From Hyphomicrobiales bacterium (GTDB lineage: Bacteria > Pseudomonadota > Alphaproteobacteria > Rhizobiales > Rhizobiaceae): a DNA stretch of 64,000 bases. Under the pieces are notes generated by a model, which was not told where the DNA came from, searched no databases, and was given only the letters and a program-made list of their open reading frames with translations. Shown piece after piece: positions 42,658 to 52,013 of this stretch (positions are counted from its first letter, which is position 1; the number at the start of each line of letters is the position of its first letter). The translations under genes were made by a program, and so were the position numbers. The stretch covers positions 1-64,000 of the forward strand of contig JAJFHU010000020.1 of assembly GCA_021775455.1 (NCBI GenBank), in the 5' to 3' direction.

Positions 42658-43848
42658 ATGTCTGACCGGCGAACCATTCTGGTCAGTGGTGGAGGGATTG
42701 CGGGCCTCACCGCTGCTCTGTGCCTCGCTGAATCGGGCCACCGCGTTGAAATATTCGAAAAAGCCAACAAGTTCGAAACTTTGGGTGCTGGAATTCAGCT
42801 GTCACCAAATGCTTTGCGGGTTTTGTTTTCCCTTGGCCTTGAAAAGAAGCTTAAAACCGTTGCCACCGCACCTCCAGCAATCAATTTGATTGATGCGCGA
42901 ACTGCGCAACGTTTGGCGAATGTGCCGCTTGGCCACCATGTCATAAATCGTTATGGATTGCCCTACCTGGTGATACACCGGGCAGATCTTCAGCAAATTC
43001 TGGTGAAGGCTTGTAGGTCAAATCCAGAAATTGCTCTTCATCTCGGAAGCGAAGTCATGGACGTTGCACCACACAAGAATGGTGCAACCGTCCTTGTGAA
43101 CAGGGATGATAAATTTCAGGAAGTGCCATGCCGTGCTGTCATTGTCGCGGACGGAATTTGGTCACGCATCCGCACTCAGATACTTGGTCTCGAAGCGCCT
43201 GAATACCAGGGTCTGACTGCATGGCGTTCCATGATACCGATCGATGAGAACATTGGTTTTTCCGCTCGTGAGAATACCGAACTGTGGTTGGCAAAAAAAT
43301 CTCACGCAGTAACCTATCCGGTACGGATGGGAAGGTATTTGAATGTCGTGGCAATTGTTCCGGAATCCGATCCAGATGGAATTTACGCAAAACCAAATAT
43401 GGAGCGCTTGGCCTCACATTTTTCAAATTGGCATAATGAGTTTGCAAAACTGCTTGACTGCAGGACACGTTGGACTTCATGGCCACTCTATCAGGTAACT
43501 AAACTTACAAATATGGCTTATGGACCAATTGTCATGATTGGTGATGCTGCTCACGCGATGTTGCCCTTCGCCGCTCAAGGCGCTGCCATGGCCATTGAAG
43601 ATGCAACAAGCCTTGCCCTGCACCTTGCTGACAATCAAGATGCACCGGAAGCATTTATGCAGTTCGAAAAATATCGCCTGCCTCGACTGCGCAAGGCGAT
43701 GGCTCTCGCCAAATTCAACCGTTCCATTTACCACATGGACAGGCCCTTCTCATGGTTTAGAAATTTGGGACTTCGCCTCATCCCGAACGAAAGCCTGTTG
43801 GGGCGGCAGAACTGGTTGTATAAATGGGAACCCGGCACAAGAGCCTGA
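42658..43848 (+). CDS. FAD-dependent aromatic-ring monooxygenase family protein
   Basis: The 396-residue protein is a class A flavoprotein monooxygenase. It has an FAD-binding Rossmann motif 'ILVSGGGIAGLTAALCLAES', the 'YGLPYLVIHRADLQQILVKA' stretch and the ribityl-binding GD motif 'PIVMIGDAAHAMLPFAAQGA' then AMAIEDA. Close relatives include salicylate, 3-hydroxybenzoate and ubiquinone hydroxylases. The substrate cannot be set from sequence; a catabolic cluster is not present. It forms a likely two-gene unit with the zinc-finger protein upstream. Confidence 0.93.
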   Translation: MSDRRTILVSGGGIAGLTAALCLAESGHRVEIFEKANKFETLGAGIQLSPNALRVLFSLGLEKKLKTVATAPPAINLIDARTAQRLANVPLGHHVINRYGLPYLVIHRADLQQILVKACRSNPEIALHLGSEVMDVAPHKNGATVLVNRDDKFQEVPCRAVIVADGIWSRIRTQILGLEAPEYQGLTAWRSMIPIDENIGFSARENTELWLAKKSHAVTYPVRMGRYLNVVAIVPESDPDGIYAKPNMERLASHFSNWHNEFAKLLDCRTRWTSWPLYQVTKLTNMAYGPIVMIGDAAHAMLPFAAQGAAMAIEDATSLALHLADNQDAPEAFMQFEKYRLPRLRKAMALAKFNRSIYHMDRPFSWFRNLGLRLIPNESLLGRQNWLYKWEPGTRA

Positions 43849-43853
43849 TGAAC

Positions 43854-44585
43854 TCAGTTGTGAATTTGATGGCCAATTTTCACGCTATAAGTAGTGGGCG
43901 TCCATAGACCGGTATTTACCCCGGCAGCACGAAGTGCCCTGGAAGTCCAGACATTGCAGGGGCGAAAGATATCAAAGCCTCCAACAGCTTCATAGAATAC
44001 GTCACCTGACCCAAATGTTGCATCATCAATAAGCACTGGCATCTCGTTATCTCGATCAAACGAGGTTTCGATGAATGACAACAATCTTGAAAATGCATCG
44101 TCATTCAATTCTATCCGGATAATATCTGGATAATCTTCAATTTTCCCTGCTGGTTGCACATGCATTACCGAACGGTCGCCTGAGACGGCAATCCAGGTGG
44201 TTGCAAAACCAATATCGGAATAGTTCTTGGTGCTGGTGTAAAATTCACGTGAGCCCCAACCAATAATCAGATGTTTTAGATTTTCTTGACCAAGATCAAT
44301 GCCGTTTTTTTCCATAAACGCAAACCTGGTTTTCACTGCCTGGTTTACAGGTATGGCAATATCGGTGTGCAACAGTCCCGCGACTAAATGGATTGTCTTG
44401 CCGCTACCCGCATGATCTGCAGGACCGTTATTCGGATGGGGAATTATTCCACCAACGAGCGCCGCCGCCAGATACAAAGCTACCAGCACAATCTGCGCCA
44501 GTATTAGCCGCAACATCCATCTAACAAGAGTTTTCAAACTGCTTTTCCGCGTCGCCAACCGAACTGGCAAACCTGACAGAATCAA
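43854..44585 (-). CDS. DUF2459 (TIGR02117) family protein
   Basis: This protein of up to 243 residues has a membrane helix near the N-terminus ('RLILAQIVLVALYLAAALVG') and the DUF2459 domain: 'TIHLVAGLLHTDIAIPVNQA', 'HLIIGWGSREFYTSTKNYSD' and 'FRPCNVWTSRALRAAGVNTG'. TIGR02117 proteins are named from an association with chlorophyll/urease contexts but have no established function. The frame opens with TTG two bases after the aapP stop; an internal ATG at 44516 is another candidate start. It may be read through from the aap operon. Confidence 0.82.
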   Translation of the reverse strand: MILSGLPVRLATRKSSLKTLVRWMLRLILAQIVLVALYLAAALVGGIIPHPNNGPADHAGSGKTIHLVAGLLHTDIAIPVNQAVKTRFAFMEKNGIDLGQENLKHLIIGWGSREFYTSTKNYSDIGFATTWIAVSGDRSVMHVQPAGKIEDYPDIIRIELNDDAFSRLLSFIETSFDRDNEMPVLIDDATFGSGDVFYEAVGGFDIFRPCNVWTSRALRAAGVNTGLWTPTTYSVKIGHQIHN

Positions 44586-44587
44586 AA

Positions 44588-45373
44588 TTAGTGCAGAATT
44601 TGACTCAGGAACAGTTTTGTACGCTCATGTTGTGGATTGGTGAAGAACGCTTCCGGTTCATTTTCCTCAACGATTTGCCCTTCATCCATAAAGATCACGC
44701 GGTTAGCCACCTGTCGCGCAAAACCCATCTCGTGGGTCACACACAGCATGGTCATGCCTTCTTCGGCAAGTTCCACCATGGTGTCCAGAACTTCCTTGAT
44801 CATTTCCGGATCGAGTGCCGAAGTCGGTTCGTCAAACAACATGATACGTGGCGCCATGCACAACGAACGGGCAATCGCCACGCGCTGCTGCTGTCCACCT
44901 GACAACTGACCCGGATACTTGTGCGCCTGCTCGGGAATTTTAACCTTGGTCAGGTATTCCATTGCCACTTCTTCAGCTTCCTTCTTGGGCATTTTGCGAA
45001 CCCAAATCGGTGCCAAAGTGCAATTTTCCATGATGGTCAGATGCGGGAACAGGTTAAAGTGCTGAAACACCATTCCAACTTCCCGGCGGACTTCATCGAT
45101 TTTTTTCAAATCGTTTGTCAGTTCGATTCCATCAACCACGATTGTGCCGCGCTGATGCTCTTCCAGGCGGTTAATGCAACGGATCATGGTTGATTTACCT
45201 GAACCCGATGGACCGGCAATAACTATCCGCTCTCCCCGCATCACCTTCAATTCGATATCTTTCAGAACGTGGAAATCGCCATACCACTTGTTCATATCCG
45301 TGATCTCGATCGCCACATCGGTTTCTGAAATGGCAAGTTTTGACTTTGGTTTTTTTGCTGCTTTTTTAGCCAT
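44588..45373 (-). CDS. aapP: General L-amino acid ABC transporter ATP-binding protein AapP
   Basis: AapP is the ATPase of the Aap broad-range amino acid importer of Rhizobiales. The 261-residue protein has Walker A '[20 protein letters not shown]', the signature LSGGQQQR and Walker B '[20 protein letters not shown]', with '[20 protein letters not shown]'. A lysine- and alanine-rich head precedes the domain. It follows aapM by 5 bp and is the last transport gene of the operon. Aap transports many L-amino acids and also affects efflux in Rhizobium. Confidence 0.96.
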   Translation of the reverse strand: MAKKAAKKPKSKLAISETDVAIEITDMNKWYGDFHVLKDIELKVMRGERIVIAGPSGSGKSTMIRCINRLEEHQRGTIVVDGIELTNDLKKIDEVRREVGMVFQHFNLFPHLTIMENCTLAPIWVRKMPKKEAEEVAMEYLTKVKIPEQAHKYPGQLSGGQQQRVAIARSLCMAPRIMLFDEPTSALDPEMIKEVLDTMVELAEEGMTMLCVTHEMGFARQVANRVIFMDEGQIVEENEPEAFFTNPQHERTKLFLSQILH

Positions 45374-45378
45374 GATTG

Positions 45379-46749
45379 TTACCTGTGACCTGTGTCTAGT
45401 CTACGTTCCATGAACAGTGAATAACGCGCCATTCCGAAGCAAAATACCCAGAAAACAAACGCGCAAAATACATAGCTTGTGAGAGCCTGAACCGGTGTCG
45501 CCCAATTTGAGTCTGAGTGCGACAGGTTAATCATTCCGAGGAAATCCAGAAGCCCAATGATCGATACAAGCGTGGTATCCTTGAACAATCCGATAAAGGT
45601 ATTAACAATACCCGGAATCACGATCTTCAACGCCTGAGGTAGAATGATCATCCGCATGGATTGCCAGTAATTCAGTCCAACGGCCATCGCTCCTTCATAT
45701 TGCCCCTTCGGAATAGCTTGCATCCCGCCTCTTACGACCTCAGCCATATAAGCTGATGAGAACAACGCTACCCCAATCAGTGCCCGGAGCAATTTGTCGA
45801 AAGATACGCCATCGGGGAGAAACAGCGGAAGCATGACGGATGACATGAATAGCACCGTGATCAACGGAACTCCGCGCCAGAACTCAATAAATATAACACT
45901 GAAGAGGCTGACCGCAGGCATGTCGGAACGCCGTCCGAGGGCAAGCAATATGCCGAGTGGCAACGACGCCACAATACCTGTGACTGCAATAACCAGCGTC
46001 ATCACAAACCCACCCCAAAGAGGTGTTTCTATCGATTCCAGTCCGAAATCAAAAGCCATGGAAAAAAGTACGAGGCCGAGAACCGCCATCGCCAGTGCAG
46101 TTACTTTCATCGCCGACTTCGGATCCGTGGCAGTTGCTTTCATATACCATCCAACAAATCCAACGATGATCGCTGTCAAAACAAGAAAATCAATCCAAAA
46201 CTTGAATTCGGAGGGTGCAAAAATCGTCTCAGGGATCAAAAATCCGTTGAGATTGAGATTTCCACCGCTCATTAAGATGAAAGCTACAACCGGAAAAATT
46301 CCAAGCATGAATATGATGTTTTCACGTTTGTAGGGCACGGATGGCATGGCCATGGGAATAAGCCCCGCGAAAAACATGAACAAGCTCAAATTGACCCGCC
46401 ACAATTCTGCATCAGGATACCTGCCATAAACGAAGAGTTTCAAATATGCCCCCACATAAGGCCAACAGGCTGCATTCCAGTCATCCGGCAGCGCTCCGCC
46501 CTGTGGAATTGTCGTACAGGCTTCTCGGCTGGTGCCTGACCAGACTGCCTCAAAAATTGTCCAGTTAAGCGTTCCAGGAACCACCAAATAAAGGATGAAC
46601 AATCCGATCAGGGTCATGATTGTGTTTGTGATGCTTGAGAACAGGTTCTTTCGCATCCAGCCCAACACCCCAACTTCGGTTATCGGTGGTGGCAGTGCTT
46701 CAACCAACTGGCTGCGGACAAAGCTTACATCGTCTTTAGATTTTGCCAT
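45379..46749 (-). CDS. aapM: General L-amino acid ABC transporter permease AapM
   Basis: This 456-residue inner-membrane permease has about eight or more helices and the His/Glu/Gln-type permease domain at the C-terminal end, with the EAA-type loop '[19 protein letters not shown]'. It starts '[20 protein letters not shown]'. AapM forms the channel with AapQ. The 9-bp spacer from aapQ and 5-bp spacer to aapP show one operon. Size and order fit rhizobial aapJQMP. Confidence 0.95.
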   Translation of the reverse strand: MAKSKDDVSFVRSQLVEALPPPITEVGVLGWMRKNLFSSITNTIMTLIGLFILYLVVPGTLNWTIFEAVWSGTSREACTTIPQGGALPDDWNAACWPYVGAYLKLFVYGRYPDAELWRVNLSLFMFFAGLIPMAMPSVPYKRENIIFMLGIFPVVAFILMSGGNLNLNGFLIPETIFAPSEFKFWIDFLVLTAIIVGFVGWYMKATATDPKSAMKVTALAMAVLGLVLFSMAFDFGLESIETPLWGGFVMTLVIAVTGIVASLPLGILLALGRRSDMPAVSLFSVIFIEFWRGVPLITVLFMSSVMLPLFLPDGVSFDKLLRALIGVALFSSAYMAEVVRGGMQAIPKGQYEGAMAVGLNYWQSMRMIILPQALKIVIPGIVNTFIGLFKDTTLVSIIGLLDFLGMINLSHSDSNWATPVQALTSYVFCAFVFWVFCFGMARYSLFMERRLDTGHR

Positions 46750-46758
46750 ATCCCTATC

Positions 46759-47955
46759 CTATCGCTCTACCAAGGACATCTTGGCGTTGTACCAGTTCAT
46801 GAACATCGAGGTGAGCAACGATATTACCAGATAGGTCAACATGGTCATCAGGAGTATTTCGACTGCTTGACCTGTCTGGTTGAGCGCCGTACCGGCAAAC
46901 ACAGCGGTCAAATCCGGATAGGCAATCGCAACAGCAAGCGACGAGTTTTTAGTGAGGTTCAGATACTGACTGGTCAACGGCGGGATGATGACCCTCATCG
47001 CTTGTGGAATTACATTTAGCCGCAACGTCTGACCTGGCCGTAGACCCAAGGCGTAAGATGCTTCAGTTTGACCACGATCAACCGCGAGAATTCCAGCCCG
47101 AACGATTTCCGCAATAAATGCTGCGGTATATGTTGAAAGGGCCAGAAGCAGCGCTATGAACTCAGGGATAATCTGCATTCCACCCGCTGGGCCAAAATTG
47201 CCCTGCACTGGATACTCAAGGGATATTGGCTGGCCTGCAATCAGGTACGCCAACAATGGGAATCCCAATATCAATCCCAAGCCAGTCAAAAACACAGGGA
47301 AACGCTGGCCGGTTTCCATTTGCCGCTTGGTCGACCAGCGGTTTACGAAAAAGGTAATTACAATTGCTGCCAAAAGTGCCCATACTATAGACATCGCCCC
47401 GGCAGCAAATATTGGTTTGGGTGCAAAGAGACCAGCGGCATTTATTTGCCCAAACACTCCCCAATCCAGAGAATCCCGTTTTGCCGGAAGCGTCGCCAGC
47501 ACACCCTTGTACCAAATGAATATCTGCAAAAGGAGTGGAATATTGCGCAGAACCTCAACATATATGTAGGCCATTTTGGCAATGACCCAGTTGGTCGACA
47601 GCCGTGCTACGCCAACTACAAATCCTAAAATTGTTGCAAAAAACACTCCCAGTACCGCCAGGATAAGTGTGTTCTGCAAGCCTACTTTGTAAACAGTGAA
47701 ATAGTTTGATACTTCCTCGAACTCGACAAACGGTGAAAAGTTAAGGCCAAAACCGGCTGACTCACTTAAAAATCCAAAACCAGAGGCAATACCAGCTTTT
47801 TGAAGGTTGTTAGCGGCATTTGATACCATCCCCCAAACGACCCAGATTATCATCGCAACAAGCAATGCCTGGAATATCATTGCGCGAAATTTTGGATCAT
47901 TTAAAAGCCGCACTTTCGGCTTTTCACGTTCCACGTGACTTTCGGCTATAGCCAT
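46759..47955 (-). CDS. aapQ: General L-amino acid ABC transporter permease AapQ
   Basis: The 398-residue permease pairs with AapM. Its N-terminus is 'VRLLNDPKFRAMIFQALLVA' and the permease loop with the EAA motif is 'RGQTEASYALGLRPGQTLRL' then NVIPQAMRVIIPPL. It has about eight membrane helices, including 'YKVGLQNTLILAVLGVFFAT'. It lies 141 bp after aapJ with a strong hairpin between, which probably lowers expression of the downstream genes relative to the abundant binding protein. Confidence 0.95.
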   Translation of the reverse strand: MAIAESHVEREKPKVRLLNDPKFRAMIFQALLVAMIIWVVWGMVSNAANNLQKAGIASGFGFLSESAGFGLNFSPFVEFEEVSNYFTVYKVGLQNTLILAVLGVFFATILGFVVGVARLSTNWVIAKMAYIYVEVLRNIPLLLQIFIWYKGVLATLPAKRDSLDWGVFGQINAAGLFAPKPIFAAGAMSIVWALLAAIVITFFVNRWSTKRQMETGQRFPVFLTGLGLILGFPLLAYLIAGQPISLEYPVQGNFGPAGGMQIIPEFIALLLALSTYTAAFIAEIVRAGILAVDRGQTEASYALGLRPGQTLRLNVIPQAMRVIIPPLTSQYLNLTKNSSLAVAIAYPDLTAVFAGTALNQTGQAVEILLMTMLTYLVISLLTSMFMNWYNAKMSLVER

Positions 47956-48056
47956 TTTCCCCTCACCTGTTGCGCCCTTCCCGATCCGTTAACAACAGCG
48001 GTCGGCAGGCTTGTATTCAGGTTATAATTCTTGCGTCTGGTTACACTAATAGTAAA

Positions 48057-48082
48057 CAGGGCCGGTCTTGAAACCGGCCCTG
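48057..48082 (-). terminator. Intercistronic hairpin between aapJ and aapQ
   Basis: CAGGGCCGGT (48057-48066) and ACCGGCCCTG (48073-48082) form a perfect 10-bp stem with a 6-nt loop. On the minus strand only TTTACT follows, so termination would be partial. Such hairpins between binding-protein and permease genes often stabilise the upstream message and reduce downstream transcription. Confidence 0.75.
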
Positions 48083-48096
48083 AATTTGCTTAATCC

Positions 48097-49116
48097 TTAG
48101 CGGATTGGCGGTGCATACTGCAGGCCACCCTGGCTCCACAGCGCATTCACGCCACGTGAAATCTGCAGAGGAGTATCTGGACCAACATTGCGGTCAAATG
48201 TCTCTGCATAGTTACCAACCTGCTTGATGATGTTGTATGCCCAGTCGTTACTGACACCAAGAGCTTCACCATAAGCGCCTTCTGTACCAAGAACACGCTT
48301 GACTGCAGGATTGTCTCCGCCTTTCATTTCATCAGCATTTGCTGATGTAATGCCAAGCTCTTCAGCATTCACCATTGCAAAATGTGTCCACTTTACAAGG
48401 TTAAACCACTGGTCGTCGCCCTGACGGACAACTGGTCCAAGAGGCTCCTTTGAAATGATTTCCGGAAGAACCACATGCTCACCAGGGTTGGTCAACTTGA
48501 GGCGCTGTGCATACAAACCTGATTGGTCAGTTGTGTAAACGTCACAACGTCCAGCATCATAGGCTGCAACCACTTCGTCAGCTTTTTCGAATGCAACAAT
48601 TTCGTACTCAAGCTTGTTGGCACGGAAATAGTCAGCAACGTTAAGTTCAGTGGTGGTACCAGTGTTGGTACATACAGATGCGCCTGAAAGTTCAAGTGCA
48701 GACTTCACATTGAGGTCGCTGCGAACCATGAAACCCTGACCATCATAGTAGTTGACGCCAGCAAAGTTCAGACCAAGTGTGGTGTCACGGGTTGCTGTCC
48801 ATGTGGTGTTACGTGAAAGGATATCCACCTCACCTGACTGCAACGCTGTGAAACGCTCTTTAGCTGAAAGCGGTGTGTACTTGACCGCAGTTGCATCGCC
48901 GAATACGGCTGCAGCAACTCCGCGACAAAGGTCGACGTCAAGGCCGGTCCAGTTACCGGCTTCATCAGGATTTGAAAATCCTGGCAAGCCTTGGCTAACG
49001 CCACACTGTACGAAACCTTTTGCCTTTACATCATCAAGCGTTGCAGCAGATGCGCCGGAGACGGCCAAACCTACTGCAGCTACACCAAATGCAGCAGACA
49101 GAATTGTTTTTCTCAT
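48097..49116 (-). CDS. aapJ: General L-amino acid ABC transporter substrate-binding protein AapJ
   Basis: AapJ is the periplasmic binding protein of the Aap system. The 339-residue precursor has a signal peptide ('FGVAAVGLAVSGASAATLDD', cleavage after ASA). The mature part shows 'VKAKGFVQCGVSQGLPGFSN', 'GLDVDLCRGVAAAVFGDATA', 'DILSRNTTWTATRDTTLGLN' and 'SGASVCTNTGTTTELNVADY', typical for family 3 solute-binding proteins of this type. It leads the aapJQMP operon and is divergent from metC. A sigma-70-like promoter lies 183-211 bp upstream, leaving a long leader with a hairpin. Confidence 0.96.
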   Translation of the reverse strand: MRKTILSAAFGVAAVGLAVSGASAATLDDVKAKGFVQCGVSQGLPGFSNPDEAGNWTGLDVDLCRGVAAAVFGDATAVKYTPLSAKERFTALQSGEVDILSRNTTWTATRDTTLGLNFAGVNYYDGQGFMVRSDLNVKSALELSGASVCTNTGTTTELNVADYFRANKLEYEIVAFEKADEVVAAYDAGRCDVYTTDQSGLYAQRLKLTNPGEHVVLPEIISKEPLGPVVRQGDDQWFNLVKWTHFAMVNAEELGITSANADEMKGGDNPAVKRVLGTEGAYGEALGVSNDWAYNIIKQVGNYAETFDRNVGPDTPLQISRGVNALWSQGGLQYAPPIR

Positions 49117-49154
49117 GAAAATTTGCCTTTTCTGTTACCCAGTATTGTTATTTC

Positions 49155-49192
49155 CCTGTTGCCTGTTTTTTGAATCCAACAGACGCAACAGG
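49155..49192 (-). promoter_or_regulatory. Long stem-loop in the aapJ leader
   Basis: CCTGTTGC-CTGTT (49155-49167) pairs with AACAG-AC-GCAACAGG (49178-49192), a stem of 13 bp with a 2-base bulge. If transcription starts at the promoter seen at 49299-49327, it sits in the 5' leader of aapJ, about 40-75 bases before the ATG. On the plus strand a TTTTTG run follows, so it could also end a counter-transcript. Confidence 0.5.
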
Positions 49193-49298
49193 TTTTTGAT
49201 CGGCAGTGACTTGTTGTCCCCCATTTTAAATTGCGCCTACAGGAACATCCCGCAAGCGCAGTGAAGGTCGGCAAGTCCTCCTCCGCCGATTGACACCA

Positions 49299-49327
49299 AT
49301 ACAATTTGATTATCGCTGTCGCGTCAA
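49299..49327 (-). promoter_or_regulatory. Sigma-70-like promoter for the aap operon
   Basis: On the minus strand TTGACG (49327-49322) and TTGTAT (49304-49299) are 17 bp apart, matching the alphaproteobacterial CTTGAC-N17 pattern. It lies 183 bp upstream of the aapJ start and no better candidate is visible nearer. Confidence 0.55.
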
Positions 49328-49496
49328 GACCTAATGCCAGGAATTATCCAAACGTATATATTCAAACGTCGCAAAACGAGGTAATATCGCACCAGGTTTC
49401 AATCACCGGATTTTCAAACAAACTGTTGCAACTTAAGGCATTTTCTGGTTGTTCCGGTACTGTGAAAAACTGAATTAACCTCAAAAGCTGACTCTC

Positions 49497-50684
49497 ATGA
49501 GCTCAAAAAAACCATCCAAATCAAATCCCGACAAACATAATCTAAATACCCGACTCACACGTATCGGGAATCATCCACTTGATTTTCATGGATTTGTGAA
49601 TCCGCCAGTGTTTCATGCTTCCACGGTTTTGTTTCCCGATTACGAAACAATGCGCACCCGCAATCAAAAATATACCTATGGAACTCGTGGTACACCCACC
49701 TCTGACGCATTGTGCGAAGCAATTGATGATCTTGAGGGTTCAGCAGGCACAGTTTTGGTCCCATCCGGACTAACGGCAGTTGCCCTTCCCATGCTGGCAT
49801 ATTTGAATTCAGGCGATCATTGTCTTGTCGTGGATAGCGTATACGAACCATCTCGCAATTTTTGCGATCGGGTGCTTGCGCGCATGGGAGTGGAGGTTGA
49901 GTATTACGATCCTCTGGTGGGTGCAGATATTGCAGGATTAATTCGCGAAAACACCAAAGTTGTATTCACCGAGTCACCTGGCTCCAACACGTTTGAGATG
50001 CAGGACATCCCGGCAATTTGCGAGGCAGCCCATGAAGGTGATGCAATCGTCATGATGGACAACACCTGGGCCACACCGCTTTACTTCAAACCAATCGATC
50101 ATGGCGTTGATGTCTCAATCCACGCATTGACAAAATATCCCGGTGGCCACTCGGATCTGGTCATGGGATCGGTTTCGGCAAATGAAAAATGCTGGAAGCA
50201 GTTGATTGGCACCCATGGAGCAATGGGGCTCTGCGGCAATGGCGATGATGCATACCTTGTGCTGCGTGGCATTCGCACATTGGGTGTACGGCTGGACTAC
50301 CATCAAAAAAGTGCGCTGGAGATCGCCCGTTGGCTTGATGACCATCCCGGTGTATCCCGAGTATTGCACCCTGCCCTGCCAGGCGATCCGGGCCATGAAA
50401 TCTGGAAGCGGGATTTCTGCGGCTCAAGCGGTTTGTTTGGCATGGTGCTCAAAGATGCCACACCTGAACAGGCTGGAAAGTTCCTCGATGCGCTAACCCT
50501 TTTTGGACTGGGATATTCCTGGGCAGGTTACCAAAGCCTGGCGGTCATTCCAAACCTTTCGGACCGTACAATCGCCAAGGAACCAACCGACGGAATTATG
50601 ATCCGCCTGCAAATTGGCCTGGAAGATACGGCCGATCTGATTACCGATCTGGATCAGGCGATAAAAACTGCGGGATTGGGGTGA
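49497..50684 (+). CDS. metC: Cystathionine beta-lyase
   Basis: MetC breaks cystathionine to homocysteine, pyruvate and ammonia with PLP. The 395-residue protein is a Cys/Met metabolism PLP enzyme: 'NPPVFHASTVLFPDYETMRT', 'QKYTYGTRGTPTSDALCEAI', 'DAIVMMDNTWATPLYFKPID' and the PLP-lysine in 'IHALTKYPGGHSDLVMGSV'. Its place divergent from aapJ is the classic rhizobial metC-aapJQMP order. The N-terminal 20 residues are lysine- and asparagine-rich and variable. The start ATG lies after a weak purine stretch. Confidence 0.95.
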   Translation: MSSKKPSKSNPDKHNLNTRLTRIGNHPLDFHGFVNPPVFHASTVLFPDYETMRTRNQKYTYGTRGTPTSDALCEAIDDLEGSAGTVLVPSGLTAVALPMLAYLNSGDHCLVVDSVYEPSRNFCDRVLARMGVEVEYYDPLVGADIAGLIRENTKVVFTESPGSNTFEMQDIPAICEAAHEGDAIVMMDNTWATPLYFKPIDHGVDVSIHALTKYPGGHSDLVMGSVSANEKCWKQLIGTHGAMGLCGNGDDAYLVLRGIRTLGVRLDYHQKSALEIARWLDDHPGVSRVLHPALPGDPGHEIWKRDFCGSSGLFGMVLKDATPEQAGKFLDALTLFGLGYSWAGYQSLAVIPNLSDRTIAKEPTDGIMIRLQIGLEDTADLITDLDQAIKTAGLG

Positions 50685-50744
50685 GATAAATTCAGGCTGC
50701 AAGCAGCTTTTAGGTCTCGATGGACCGAAAATCACAACACAACA

Positions 50745-50897
50745 TCACAATGGATAATTGTCGCGGATAATTTCAGTTGAGGTTACATTAACAGTGTAAT
50801 CATAACCTGTGCCATAAGTTGTAAAACCAAATTTCTTGTCGGTATTGTCAATTAGTTTTTGCCGGACGGAATCGTATTGCGTTTTAAGTGTCGGCAT
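50745..50897 (-). CDS. Small ORF (50 residues) coupled to the upstream unknown gene
   Basis: This frame starts with ATG at 50897, immediately after the stop codon of the gene at 50898-52016, and ends with TGA at 50745. A strong GAGGGAG ribosome binding sequence is present inside the end of the upstream gene, 7 bases before the ATG. The product opens 'MPTLKTQYDSVRQKLIDNTD' and ends in 'STEIIRDNYPL'. I recognise no family. Position, ribosome binding site and amino-acid pattern favour a real gene, perhaps a partner of the preceding exported protein. Confidence 0.5.
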   Translation of the reverse strand: MPTLKTQYDSVRQKLIDNTDKKFGFTTYGTGYDYTVNVTSTEIIRDNYPL

Positions 50898-52013
50898 CTA
50901 AAGCTCCCTCACATTGAATTTGACAAGTTTTCCATTTTCTCCAATAAATATGACAAAACCTTTATTCATAAATATGTCTGAAATTATGTCTTTTTTAAAG
51001 TATTTTAATTCTTTTTCATCAGTATTCCATATCATTATATTTGATTTATAATATCCATAGATATTTTGACAAATAAAAATATTTTTATTATCTTCAAATC
51101 GATCGCATAATTCAGTCATTTTATCAGGTGAATATTTATTCTTTGATGTATTTGTTTCTATTAATGAAAATTGATTATTTTTATATTCATATAAACCATC
51201 ATATTTTTTATATATTTCATCATTTTCTTTTCCAGTGTAATATATAACTACATATAGGTTTTCGTTATTTATTACATCTAAATCCCATACGCCCCCGTCA
51301 GTTGGGAGAGGAATTTCCTCAGCCGAACTATCAGTGATATAAGTCAAACGCGATCTGACTGGCCCCTTACGTAGCTGTTCATAATCAACCCTGCCGCTCC
51401 AATCATATTCGGATGTAATCAGTCCGTCGCGAAATGGCACAACCGCGAATATGCCAAATTCACCTTGGCGAATTACATTGCAATCACCGGTTAAATCGCA
51501 CCGAAACAGGGTATGAACCGCTTTCCAGACCGGCACTTCTTCACGACGATGTTTCGTAAAAAAACGACCAATGCTACACCAAAATGTTTCGCATTCGGGA
51601 AGCTCAGAATACAAACGTGGTCCATGTGCAATAATCAGCAACTGATCCCCGTCACGAACCACACGAATTATCCGCTGCTGGGAGAATTTTAGATCGCCAA
51701 CTGGATGATAATTGTGGTCATATATGTGTAACGAAGCCTCGTAGCTGGGTCTGAGATATTTTGTACCTTGGCTTGCCTCGGGGTCGGTGACCTTATCAAG
51801 CCTATCGTCGCTGACTAGGTAAATAAAACGATCATCAACAACGACTTGTCTGTATCGAAATTTTTCAATTCTGTTAGAATATTCATCGTCATTTGAGGCA
51901 TAAACATGCGTCGAATAAGAGCCCGCACAAACAAACGTCAATAGAACACAAGCAAGAATCCAAAAGGAAGAATTGCTCATTTTAAATTTGCAAAATGAAG
52001 CAAATTTGAACAT
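50898..52013 (-). CDS. AT-rich exported protein of unknown function
   Basis: The protein of about 370 residues has a signal sequence ('FWILACVLLTFVCAGSYSTH' then VYA) and an exported body with motifs such as 'RYRQVVVDDRFIYLVSDDRL', 'GDQLLIIAHGPRLYSEL' and 'DGLITSEYDWSGRVDYEQL'; the rhythm of strands suggests a beta-propeller-like fold (inferred). The C-terminal third, coded by about 50930-51260, is very AT-rich and rich in Asn, Lys and Ile, unlike its neighbours. That points to foreign origin. The ATG at 52013 overlaps the TGA of the frame upstream (TGATG); an ATG at 51980 is an alternative start. No family is recognised. Confidence 0.65.
   Translation of the reverse strand: MFKFASFCKFKMSNSSFWILACVLLTFVCAGSYSTHVYASNDDEYSNRIEKFRYRQVVVDDRFIYLVSDDRLDKVTDPEASQGTKYLRPSYEASLHIYDHNYHPVGDLKFSQQRIIRVVRDGDQLLIIAHGPRLYSELPECETFWCSIGRFFTKHRREEVPVWKAVHTLFRCDLTGDCNVIRQGEFGIFAVVPFRDGLITSEYDWSGRVDYEQLRKGPVRSRLTYITDSSAEEIPLPTDGGVWDLDVINNENLYVVIYYTGKENDEIYKKYDGLYEYKNNQFSLIETNTSKNKYSPDKMTELCDRFEDNKNIFICQNIYGYYKSNIMIWNTDEKELKYFKKDIISDIFMNKGFVIFIGENGKLVKFNVREL

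Noticed and set aside
49330-49496. A sigma-54 promoter or SAM-II-like riboswitch upstream of metC.
   Set aside because: No TGGCAC-N5-TTGC pattern and no riboswitch-like pairing could be found by eye.
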